9,495 nt of DNA from an uncultured Eubacterium sp. (GTDB lineage Bacteria > Bacillota > Clostridia > Peptostreptococcales > Anaerovoracaceae). Location: NCBI GenBank assembly GCA_900542385.1, contig UQNP01000062.1, forward strand, positions 1-9,495. Direction: 5' to 3'. This document shows positions 1 to 6,186 of the stretch, piece by piece. The stretch's first letter is position 1. Each line of letters opens with the position of its first letter. The notes under the pieces were generated by a model. That model was not told the origin of the DNA and did no database searches. It saw only the letters and a program-made list of their open reading frames with translations. Position numbers and translations under genes: made by a program.

Positions 1-1
1 C

Positions 2-49
2 GTTACTGATATGTTAAAAACTGTAATGAGGAAGGTTTTTTTGCAATGA
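2..49 (+). CDS. Possible 3' end of an upstream gene (partial)
   Basis: One frame is open from the window edge and ends at TGA 47-49, giving a short tail that reads VTDMLKTVMRKVFLQ. Its stop overlaps the mntP start as ATGA (ATG 46-48, TGA 47-49), the classic arrangement of translationally coupled operon genes. The tail is too short to recognise a family. The only other support is the overlap geometry. It could be a chance open frame of 15 codons. Confidence 0.3.
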   Translation, partial: VTDMLKTVMRKVFLQ

Positions 50-600
50 GTTTTTTTGATGTGCTTTTCATAGGCATAGGATTGGCTATGGATGCAGCAG
101 CAGTATCCATGACCAACGGAATGGTTTACAGAAATTTGAAAAAAAGCACATATATAGCGATGCCTGTGTTTTTCGGAGCCTTTCAGGCGCTGATGCCGGT
201 GGCCGGATATTATGCAGGAGGTCTGTTTGCCGACATAATAGTGAAATATTCGGGGATAGTGATACTTGTCATATTGGGGCTCATAGGCGCTAATATGATA
301 AAAGAAGGGATCTCCGATATGAGGGATAAGGATAAGAAATGTGAATACAAGGTGATGTCACTGAAAGTACTGCTTTTTCAGTCAGTTGCGACGAGTATAG
401 ATGCCTTTGCGGTAGGAATAGGCTTCAGTGTTACAGGAGCAGGAATATGGATGCCGGCAGCATTGATCGGGGTGGTTACAGCGGCTGTAGTATGTGCAGC
501 AATACTTATCGGAAGAAAGTTCGGCGATCTTTTAGGATGCCGTGCGGAGATTCTTGGAGGTCTCATCCTGATATTCATAGGGGTTAAAGCATTGTTTTAA
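46..600 (+). CDS. mntP: Manganese efflux pump MntP (DUF204 family)
   Basis: Encodes a 184-residue hydrophobic protein of the usual MntP length, with about six membrane segments arranged as two homologous halves. The conserved acidic residue of each half is visible: D16 in GLAMDAAAVSM and D119 in SIDAFAVGIGF. In characterised members these aspartates lie in the membrane path used to export Mn2+ from the cytoplasm. A short charged loop (about residues 86-105) separates the halves. The start at ATG 46 is supported by AGGAAGG at 29-35, 10 nt upstream. It is the first complete gene of a four-gene run that ends with the Fe2+ importer feoB, so the transcript would carry both a Mn2+ exporter and an Fe2+ importer. 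No Mn riboswitch is visible in the 45 bp upstream, but the leader may lie outside the window. Family assignment is firm; substrate is inferred from the family. Confidence 0.93.
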   Translation: MSFFDVLFIGIGLAMDAAAVSMTNGMVYRNLKKSTYIAMPVFFGAFQALMPVAGYYAGGLFADIIVKYSGIVILVILGLIGANMIKEGISDMRDKDKKCEYKVMSLKVLLFQSVATSIDAFAVGIGFSVTGAGIWMPAALIGVVTAAVVCAAILIGRKFGDLLGCRAEILGGLILIFIGVKALF

Positions 601-623
601 ATAATTTTGGAAGGAAATTTCAA

Positions 624-1232
624 ATGGGAGATATTATAGTTGCGGCAACGCAGAATAAACATAAGATAAGAGAAATAGAAGCCATAACAAAAGAATTCGG
701 CATGGAGATAATATCGAGAGATGAAGCGGGAGTGCCTCCTCTGGATATCGTTGAAGACGGTGAGACCTTTGAAGAAAATTCGGCGAAGAAAGCAGAAGAG
801 ATAATGAAAATCTGCGGAAAGATCACGATAGCTGATGATTCCGGACTTGAGGTCGACTGTCTTAACGGCGCTCCGGGAGTTTATTCTGCAAGATTTGCCG
901 GAGAAGACGGCAACGATAAAGCGAACAATGAAAAACTTAAAAGCTTAATTAAAGATGTGCCCTATGAAAAGAGAACGGGCAGATTCGTGTCAGTCATAAC
1001 CATGGTGTTTCCGGACGGTGAAAAGCTTGTGGCAAGGGGAGAAGTTGAAGGCCATATACTCCTGGAAGAGAGAGGATCAAACGGATTTGGATACGATCCT
1101 CTGTTCGTGCCGGAGGGATATGACATATCTTTTGGGGAAATAGACGCGGAAATAAAGAATAAAATAAGCCATAGAGCAAAAGCTCTTGCAGAATTGAGGA
1201 AAATGCTGCTCGAAAGAGAGAAGGAAATTTAA
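624..1232 (+). CDS. rdgB: XTP/dITP diphosphatase (RdgB/HAM1 family)
   Basis: Encodes a 202-residue house-cleaning nucleotide pyrophosphatase that hydrolyses dITP, ITP and XTP to the monophosphate, keeping deaminated purines out of DNA and RNA. All family signatures are present in order: the N-terminal AATQNKHK phosphate/nucleotide-binding motif (residues 7-14), the metal-binding ADDSGLEVDCLNGAPGVYSA stretch (70-89), GSNGFGYDPLF (151-161) for base recognition, and the C-terminal SHRAKAL (182-188). Length is normal and no key residue is missing. The ATG at 624 follows GGAAGGAAA (609-617). The gene starts 23 bp after mntP, and its stop codon directly abuts the TTG start of the next gene, so it is cotranscribed and probably translationally coupled. 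Identification is secure; its presence with metal transporters probably reflects general operon packing rather than a shared pathway. Confidence 0.96.
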   Translation: MGDIIVAATQNKHKIREIEAITKEFGMEIISRDEAGVPPLDIVEDGETFEENSAKKAEEIMKICGKITIADDSGLEVDCLNGAPGVYSARFAGEDGNDKANNEKLKSLIKDVPYEKRTGRFVSVITMVFPDGEKLVARGEVEGHILLEERGSNGFGYDPLFVPEGYDISFGEIDAEIKNKISHRAKALAELRKMLLEREKEI

Positions 1233-2102
1233 TTGTCAAAGATAAAATCTCGTTTTTTAAAAATGTTCATACTGGGGTTCAAACAGCTTCAGGACCCGTA
1301 TTACCAGGGATTTGCAGCGCAGATAGCATTTTATCTGCTTCTTTCCATGGTTCCTATAGTGCTGCTGATAACTCAGATACTCGGTGTGTTCGACATATCT
1401 GTCAGTTCTGCGCTGGAACTTGTCGAGCAGTATACCGGCAAGCAGATATCCTCTATAATCGAAAGCATGTTTGCATTTTCGTCGGTAGGCTATGTGAACA
1501 TAGTGTTTATAGTCATAGCTCTGTGGGCGGGATCGAGAGCATCCTTTGCCATTATGAGGATCACCAACTATACTATGAGCGGAGGACAGAGTACAGGAGG
1601 CAATTATTTCATTGAACGCATACGCGCGATAAAAACTATGGTGATAACAGTCATGACCATTGTCTTTTCCGTAGTGATACTGGTATATGGGCAGCTTATA
1701 CTTCAGACTGTGCTGGACATGTTCGGGCTTGAAGGCGAAAAATATATAAACAACATATGGATGTGGCTCAGATGGCTCATAGGTTTTGCCCTGTATTTCA
1801 TGATGATAAGTTATAATTATTATATTTTACCTTCAGAAAAAGTGAAATTCAGAAGCGTCATACCGGGCAGTGTGTTCGCATCCATAGGACTTTTGTTAGT
1901 GACGCTTCTGTATTCGAGATATGCAAGTTCTCTTGCGGATTACGACCTTCTTTACGGCACATTGTCTTCAGTAGTGGCAATAATGATGTGGTTCTATTTT
2001 CTGGCGTGGGTCCTGTGTCTGGGGGTCATGTGCAATAAAGTATGGGATGATACCAGCAATGTGAGCTATGTTGATTATATAAAAAGGGACAGGATGAGGT
2101 GA
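1233..2102 (+). CDS. YihY/BrkB family inner-membrane protein
   Basis: Encodes a 289-residue polytopic membrane protein. The N-terminal region (residues about 15-50) has the family hallmark of a short amphipathic stretch leading into AAQIAFYLLLSMVPIVLL. Further hydrophobic segments lie near residues 85-103, 135-160, 175-200, 213-228 and 240-265, giving about six membrane spans. The function of the family is not settled. Older names (virulence factor BrkB, ribonuclease BN) are not reliable, and a transport or envelope role is only inferred. The start is TTG 1233, directly after the rdgB TAA, with AAGGAA at 1221-1226 as ribosome site. An alternative ATG at 1263 lacks a Shine-Dalgarno site and would cut the first 10 residues. 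The stop TGA (2100-2102) is part of the AGGTGA that serves as the feoB ribosome site. Confidence 0.9.
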   Translation: MSKIKSRFLKMFILGFKQLQDPYYQGFAAQIAFYLLLSMVPIVLLITQILGVFDISVSSALELVEQYTGKQISSIIESMFAFSSVGYVNIVFIVIALWAGSRASFAIMRITNYTMSGGQSTGGNYFIERIRAIKTMVITVMTIVFSVVILVYGQLILQTVLDMFGLEGEKYINNIWMWLRWLIGFALYFMMISYNYYILPSEKVKFRSVIPGSVFASIGLLLVTLLYSRYASSLADYDLLYGTLSSVVAIMMWFYFLAWVLCLGVMCNKVWDDTSNVSYVDYIKRDRMR

Positions 2103-2112
2103 CATATAGTTT

Positions 2113-4497
2113 ATGGAAGAAAAAGATTTAGTAAAGAAGAAAACACTGAAAGATCTGGAAATAGGAAAGACGGCTACGATAGTTTCGGTAGGCGGGGAAG
2201 GAGCGTTAAGGCAGCATTTTCTCGATATGGGCGTAATACCTGAAGCGGAAGTGACGATGATAAAATATGCTCCTATGGGAGATCCTGTGGAACTCAGGAT
2301 ACACGGATATGAGCTGACTTTAAGGCTCGCAGACGCAGAGAAGATAATAATAGACGATATAAGAGAAAAAGAGAATGGAGAAGCGGCTGATATAACAGAC
2401 GCTTCCTATCAGAAAAATATATTCCATCCGGGACTTGGAGAAGGCGGTAAATATCATGTAAAAGAAGACGAAGATCCAATTCCGGAGGGCGAGATCATCA
2501 CATTTGCTCTTGCAGGCAACCAGAACTGCGGGAAGACTACGCTGTTCAATCAGCTTACAGGCTCCAATCAGCATGTAGGTAACTTTCCGGGCGTTACCGT
2601 GGACAGGAAAGACGGCGTGATAAAAGGACACGATGATACGCTGGTGACAGATCTTCCCGGAATATATTCAATGTCACCATACAGCAGCGAAGAGATAGTA
2701 ACCAGAAGATTCATTCTGGAGAATAACCCTAAAGGCATAATAAACATAGTAGATGCAACGAATATAGAAAGAAATCTGTATCTGACGATGCAGCTGATGG
2801 AATTGAATATACCTATGGTATTGGCCCTGAATATGATGGACGAAGTGAGAGAAAACGGCGGGGCGGTGCTTGTCAACGAAATGGAGGAAATGCTCGGAAT
2901 ACCGGTCATTCCCATATCTGCTTCGAAAAATGAAGGTATAGGAGAACTTGTCGACCACGCCATACATGTGGCAAAGTATCAGGAGCGTCCGGGCAGGACG
3001 GATTTCTGCGGTGCTGATGATAAAGGCGGCGCAGTGCATAGATGTCTGCACGGAATAATGCACCTTATAGAGGATCATGCAGAGGAGGCCGGTATACCTG
3101 TCAGATTTGCAGCCTGCAAGCTGGCTGAAGGAGACCGTCTTGTGCTGAACTTTCTTTCGCTGAGCCAAAATGAGAAAGAAATGCTTGAGCATATCATACT
3201 TCAGATGGAAGAAGAACGAGGACTGGACAGGGCGGCAGCTATCGCAGATATGAGGTTCAGCTTTATAGAAAAGGTCTGCAAAAAGACTGTGATAAAGCCA
3301 AAAGAGAGCAAAGAGCATTTAAGAAGCAGAAGGATAGACAGAGTACTTACAGGAAAGTATACGGCGATACCGTCCTTCATAGCGATAATGGGCATGGTTT
3401 TTTATCTTACATTCAACGTGATCGGTGCAGCATTATCCAATTTATTGGATATGCTGATAACTGCGCTGACAGAGGTTACAGACAGCGCCCTTTCGGCCGC
3501 AGGAGTAAATGACGTGATACATTCCCTTGTCATAGACGGTATATTCAATGGGGTAGGAAGTGTGCTCAGCTTTCTTCCTACAATAGTGACGCTGTTTTTC
3601 TTCCTTTCGATATTGGAGGACAGCGGGTATATGGCGAGGGTAGCCTTTGTCATGGACAAGCTTTTGAGAAAGATAGGTCTTTCCGGAAGGAGTATAGTTC
3701 CTATGCTGATAGGCTTTGGATGTACTGTGCCTGGAGTCATGGCGAGCAGGACGCTGCCTTCTGAGAGAGACAGGAAAATGACCATACTGCTCACTCCTTT
3801 CATGAGCTGTTCGGCAAAACTGCCTATATATGCGTTTTTTACGGCAGCTTTCTTTCCGGGAAAAGGAGGCATTATAATGGTCGGGCTTTACTTTACCGGA
3901 ATAGTTGTAGGCATACTGGTCGCATTCCTGCTGAGAGGTACGATGTTTAAGGGAGAGCCGGTGCCTTTTGTTATGGAGCTGCCTAACTACAGGATGCCGG
4001 GTATGGGAAATGTATGGAGGCTTCTGTGGGAAAAGGCGAAAGATTTTCTCCAGAGAGCGTTTACAGTTATATTCATAGCGACTATAGTTATCTGGTTTTT
4101 ACAGACTTTCGATATACATATGAACGTTGTCTCCGATTCGCGTGACAGTATGCTTGCGTCAGTATCGGGCATCATTGCTCCGATTTTCATACCGCTTGGC
4201 TTTGGCGACTGGAGGATATCAACGGCTCTGATAACCGGATTTATGGCTAAGGAAAGCGTGGTATCGACTCTTTCGGTATTGTTTGGATCAGGAGCGGCTA
4301 TCGTCAGCAGCATAACGACGGCTTCGGCCCTGGCACTTTTAGTGTTTTGCCTGCTGTATACACCTTGTGTCGCAGCGATAGCATCCATAAAGCGTGAGCT
4401 TGGCGGCAAATGGGCCTTTGGCGTAGTGATCGGTCAGTGTGCCGTTGCCTGGGCGGCGGCATTCATAGTGCACACCGCAGCAGTCCTTATGCTGTAA
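2113..4497 (+). CDS. feoB: Ferrous iron transporter, FeoA-FeoB fusion
   Basis: Encodes a 794-residue Fe2+ importer of the cytoplasmic membrane with its usual partner FeoA fused at the N terminus. Residues about 10-84 match the small SH3-like FeoA domain (IVSVGGEGALRQHFLDMGVIP, then RLADAEKI). A charged linker of about 45 residues follows. The GTPase domain carries G1 GNQNCGKT (135-142), a G2 threonine in GVTVD (about 162), G3 DLPG (180-183), G4 NMMD (240-243) and G5 SAS (269-271). A helical domain leads to the membrane part from about residue 415, which holds both Gate regions with GFGCTVPG (534-541), PFMSCSAKLPIY (562-573), MAKESVVSTLS (711-721) and YTPCVAAIASIKREL (749-763). The protein is complete. 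The start at ATG 2113 is served by AGGTGA (2097-2102), which overlaps the stop of the preceding gene. It is last in the operon and is followed by a strong terminator. No Fur-type operator is evident within the operon; control is probably from an upstream promoter outside the window. Confidence 0.96.
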   Translation: MEEKDLVKKKTLKDLEIGKTATIVSVGGEGALRQHFLDMGVIPEAEVTMIKYAPMGDPVELRIHGYELTLRLADAEKIIIDDIREKENGEAADITDASYQKNIFHPGLGEGGKYHVKEDEDPIPEGEIITFALAGNQNCGKTTLFNQLTGSNQHVGNFPGVTVDRKDGVIKGHDDTLVTDLPGIYSMSPYSSEEIVTRRFILENNPKGIINIVDATNIERNLYLTMQLMELNIPMVLALNMMDEVRENGGAVLVNEMEEMLGIPVIPISASKNEGIGELVDHAIHVAKYQERPGRTDFCGADDKGGAVHRCLHGIMHLIEDHAEEAGIPVRFAACKLAEGDRLVLNFLSLSQNEKEMLEHIILQMEEERGLDRAAAIADMRFSFIEKVCKKTVIKPKESKEHLRSRRIDRVLTGKYTAIPSFIAIMGMVFYLTFNVIGAALSNLLDMLITALTEVTDSALSAAGVNDVIHSLVIDGIFNGVGSVLSFLPTIVTLFFFLSILEDSGYMARVAFVMDKLLRKIGLSGRSIVPMLIGFGCTVPGVMASRTLPSERDRKMTILLTPFMSCSAKLPIYAFFTAAFFPGKGGIIMVGLYFTGIVVGILVAFLLRGTMFKGEPVPFVMELPNYRMPGMGNVWRLLWEKAKDFLQRAFTVIFIATIVIWFLQTFDIHMNVVSDSRDSMLASVSGIIAPIFIPLGFGDWRISTALITGFMAKESVVSTLSVLFGSGAAIVSSITTASALALLVFCLLYTPCVAAIASIKRELGGKWAFGVVIGQCAVAWAAAFIVHTAAVLML

Positions 4498-4507
4498 TAA
4501 AAGCGAT

Positions 4508-4559
4508 AAAAAACTTTCAAGAAACGCAGGGTATGCGTCCTTGAAAGTTTTTGTTTTTG
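4508..4559 (+). terminator. Intrinsic terminator of the mntP-feoB operon
   Basis: A perfect 13-bp stem pairs 4509-4521 (AAAAACTTTCAAG) with 4540-4552. It is extended inside by a second 5-bp stem, ACGCA (4524-4528) with TGCGT (4534-4538), around a GGGTA loop. The T-rich run through 4559 follows directly. It begins about 10 bp after the feoB stop codon. On the opposite strand the flanking A-run also becomes a T-run, but no opposing gene ends here. Confidence 0.9.
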
Positions 4560-4623
4560 TCCCATGATTCGGGTCCGGTGTGAACGGAGACACGTTTGAC
4601 AAGCACATTACGACGACCTGTTT

Positions 4624-4657
4624 TATCGTGAAATTCGGAATCGGAGCTTTCACGATA
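4624..4657. repeat. Inverted repeat TATCGTGAAA with T-tract
   Basis: A perfect 10-bp inverted repeat pairs TATCGTGAAA (4624-4633) with TTTCACGATA (4648-4657) around a 14-nt loop, followed on the + strand by six T residues (4658-4663). It could be a weak secondary terminator, a protein-binding palindrome, or part of an untranslated RNA. A third partner at 4682-4697 can pair with the right arm instead. Confidence 0.55.
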
Positions 4658-4697
4658 TTTTTTAGAGGATTTTTTGATTGGAATATCGTGAAAAGCT
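4645..4697. repeat. Competing inverted repeat sharing the 4648-4657 arm
   Basis: AGCTTTCACGATATT (4645-4659) pairs with AATATCGTGAAAAGCT (4682-4697) over 15 bp with one bulged A and a 22-nt loop. It uses the same bases as the right arm of the 4624-4657 hairpin, so the two folds exclude each other. A small hairpin, TATCGC TT GCGATA, follows at 4704-4717. No coding sequence is plausible between 4560 and 4726 on either strand. Confidence 0.45.
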
Positions 4698-4726
4698 ATT
4701 TGTTATCGCTTGCGATATTATAAATG

Positions 4727-4756
4727 TTGACACTGAGCATATGCGGCTCGTATTAT
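4727..4756 (+). promoter_or_regulatory. Near-consensus sigma-70 promoter in the feoB-serA gap
   Basis: TTGACA (4727-4732, consensus -35) is separated by 18 bp from TATTAT (4751-4756, one mismatch to TATAAT). The expected start is at an A around 4761-4764. It points right, away from the end of feoB and toward the convergent serA, and no protein gene follows on this strand. A tandem 9-bp repeat, ATCGTCAAA (4755-4763 and 4764-4772), straddles the start point. This is the best promoter match I found in the window. Confidence 0.7.
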
Positions 4757-4761
4757 CGTCA

Positions 4762-4868
4762 AAATCGTCAAAATTCATAACGTAGATGATAGCCGTATCT
4801 TGTTTCCCAAAAAGAAAAACCGGTACGACCATTTAAATTACAATGGTTGTATCGGTTTTTGCCAACTT
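4762..4868 (+). ncRNA. Candidate small RNA gene of about 100 nt
   Basis: The RNA would start just after the promoter at 4727-4756, run through about 50 nt of mostly unpaired sequence (4762-4814), and end at the long hairpin 4815-4860. U-rich sequence ends the hairpin and continues at 4866-4872. On this strand the two imperfect pairs of the hairpin are G-U wobbles, so it folds better here than on the serA strand. The only open frame inside (4786-4836, 16 codons) has no ribosome site and runs into the terminator stem, so a noncoding product is more likely. I do not recognise it as a known RNA family. It ends about 20-30 nt short of the serA stop codon on the other strand, so it is not antisense to serA coding sequence unless termination fails. 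Confidence 0.5.
4815..4868. terminator. Bidirectional intrinsic terminator (serA and the candidate small RNA)
   Basis: The arms 4815-4833 (AAAAACCGGTACGACCATT) and 4842-4860 (AATGGTTGTATCGGTTTTT) pair over 19 positions around an 8-nt loop. The two exceptions are G-U wobbles in + strand RNA and A-C mismatches in - strand RNA. T-tracts exist in both directions: 4856-4860 plus the T-run after 4866 on +, and the complement of AAAAAGAAAAA (4809-4819) on -. It lies 31 bp beyond the serA stop, as expected for the serA terminator. Confidence 0.82.
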
Positions 4869-4890
4869 TTTTTGACCTATAGTCCGTTTT

Positions 4891-6021
4891 TTACTTGAGG
4901 ATCCTTACTCTTATTATACCTTCGCCTTCTATAGCGGAAGCATCTACATCCCCTGAAGTTTCTGCCAGAGTATAGGCGTAGTCTCCTCTTGTCTTGTTTA
5001 TCACATCTCCGTCAGCGACAGCTGCAACTTTTTCAAGAGCTCCTGCATCGGCTTTGGATATCACCGATATTCTCGTAGCTTTCTTAGGTCCCAGCGTGCA
5101 TGCCGGCATGTTTACGGAGTTTGTTATGTTTCCGTTTTCGATGTAGTCCATTATTTCATTTGCCGCCATAACTGCGCAGTTATCCTCTGCTTCGGCCGAA
5201 GATGCGCCGAGATGAGGTATAGCTATGACGCCGTCTTTTCCGATAACTGTATCGTTAGGAAAGTCGGTAACGTATTTTCTGAGCTTTCCGCTCTCTAAAG
5301 CTGCAAGCATATCAGCATCGTTTACCAATTTGTCTCTTGCAAAATTGAGGAATACGACTCCGTCCTTCATCTGGGCGAAAGCTTCAGCATTTATCATTCC
5401 TGCGGTATCATCTGTAGCAGGCACGTGTATGGATATGTAATCGCATACAGGATAGAGGTCCTTGAGCGCATCTGTTATAGTTATGGTATTGGAGAGTGAG
5501 TGAGCAGCTTTTACCGAAAGGAACGGATCATATCCGATTACATCCATACCGAGGTTTTCGGCAGCATTGGCTACCAGCACTCCTATGGCGCCAAGACCTA
5601 TGACACCGAGAGTTTTTCCTTTTATCTCTGTTCCGGCAAACTGCCCTTTGCCTTTTTCCACAGCTTTTCCCACGCCTTCCGTGTCTTTGAGAGTTGCAGC
5701 CCACTCAAGACCGGCAGGAACATTTCTTGCTGCCATGAGCATACCTGCAAGGCAGAGCTCCTTCACTGCGTTGGCGTTTGCTCCCGGAGCATTGAAAACG
5801 ACGATGCCCTGCTCTGCGCATTTATCGAGGGGAATGTTGTTTACACCGGCTCCGGCTCTTCCGACTGCAAGAAGATTTTCTGATAAGTCCATCTCATGCA
5901 TATTGTAGCTTCTTAAAATTATTCCGTTAGCTTCATCGATGTTCTCGGTAACGGTATAGTCATCGGTAAAACGCGCCAGGCCTACCGGTGAAATTTTGTT
6001 TAAAGTTCCTATTTTGTACAT
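4891..6021 (-). CDS. serA: D-3-phosphoglycerate dehydrogenase
   Basis: Encodes a 376-residue NAD-dependent enzyme that oxidises 3-phosphoglycerate to 3-phosphohydroxypyruvate, the first committed step of serine synthesis. An N-terminal substrate-binding part contains VGRAGAGVNNIPLDKC (53-68). The Rossmann motif is GLGAIG (142-147) with acceptor aspartate D165. R229 (in NFARDKLV) and H270 (in PHLGASS) fit the catalytic Arg and His. The catalytic Glu position appears to be Asp: DFPND (253-257) stands where relatives read DVFxxE. A short ACT-like C-terminal domain (about 315-376) suggests amino-acid feedback control. I chose ATG at 6021 because AGAGAGG lies about 8 nt upstream; the frame stays open seven codons further to a TTG with no ribosome site. 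It diverges from serC across a shared palindromic promoter region and ends at a hairpin terminator. A related 2-hydroxyacid dehydrogenase role is possible, but the serC neighbour argues for SerA. Confidence 0.92.
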   Translation of the reverse strand: MYKIGTLNKISPVGLARFTDDYTVTENIDEANGIILRSYNMHEMDLSENLLAVGRAGAGVNNIPLDKCAEQGIVVFNAPGANANAVKELCLAGMLMAARNVPAGLEWAATLKDTEGVGKAVEKGKGQFAGTEIKGKTLGVIGLGAIGVLVANAAENLGMDVIGYDPFLSVKAAHSLSNTITITDALKDLYPVCDYISIHVPATDDTAGMINAEAFAQMKDGVVFLNFARDKLVNDADMLAALESGKLRKYVTDFPNDTVIGKDGVIAIPHLGASSAEAEDNCAVMAANEIMDYIENGNITNSVNMPACTLGPKKATRISVISKADAGALEKVAAVADGDVINKTRGDYAYTLAETSGDVDASAIEGEGIIRVRILK

Positions 6022-6068
6022 CTTTTTTTCCTCTCTCTGCAATGTTTAAAATTTTTAATTTATCGAAT

Positions 6069-6107
6069 ATTATATCACTTTACCTCGGTATCGTAAAGTG
6101 ATATAAT
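6069..6107. promoter_or_regulatory. Palindromic divergent promoter/operator for serA and serC
   Basis: A perfect 15-bp inverted repeat pairs ATTATATCACTTTAC (6069-6083) with GTAAAGTGATATAAT (6093-6107) around a 9-bp centre. Rightward, TATAAT (6102-6107) lies 17 bp after TTTACC (6079-6084), giving a start near 6114 for serC. Leftward, TATAAT (complement of 6069-6074) lies 17 bp after TTTACG (complement of 6092-6097), giving a start near 6062 for serA. The two promoters overlap and mirror each other. A dimeric regulator bound to the palindrome would cover both; its identity is unknown. Confidence 0.7.
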
Positions 6108-6140
6108 TGAATCTAAAATAAGGGTTTTTTGATTGTGCTC

Positions 6141-6152
6141 AAAGTGATATAA
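6141..6152 (+). promoter_or_regulatory. Third half-site AAAGTGATATAA upstream of serC
   Basis: This 12-bp sequence is identical to 6095-6106 in the right arm of the palindrome and lies 46 bp downstream in the same orientation. It falls in the predicted serC leader. It may be an auxiliary operator. It also overlaps a possible second -10 element (TATAAA 6148-6153, or TATGAT 6155-6160), although no good -35 element sits at normal spacing. Confidence 0.5.
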
Positions 6153-6186
6153 ATTATGATATGTTTGGAAAGCGGAGGTGACATAA

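Noticed and set aside
2674..3318. Long - strand open frame (214 codons) opposite feoB
   Set aside because: It is fully antisense to conserved FeoB coding sequence, its translation shows no recognisable domain, and no promoter or ribosome site supports it.
4786..4836. 16-codon open frame (MIAVSCFPKRKTGTTI) inside the candidate small RNA
   Set aside because: No Shine-Dalgarno site precedes the ATG, and the frame ends inside the terminator hairpin. It is more likely incidental.
4670..6135. TTTTTTGATTG present at both 4670-4680 and 6125-6135
   Set aside because: An 11-mer of low complexity in AT-rich spacers; the flanking sequence does not match, so shared function is not supported.
6022..6186. 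T-box or other amino-acid riboswitch upstream of serC or serA
   Set aside because: The leaders are too short (about 40 and 73 nt), and no T-box sequence or terminator/antiterminator pair is visible.
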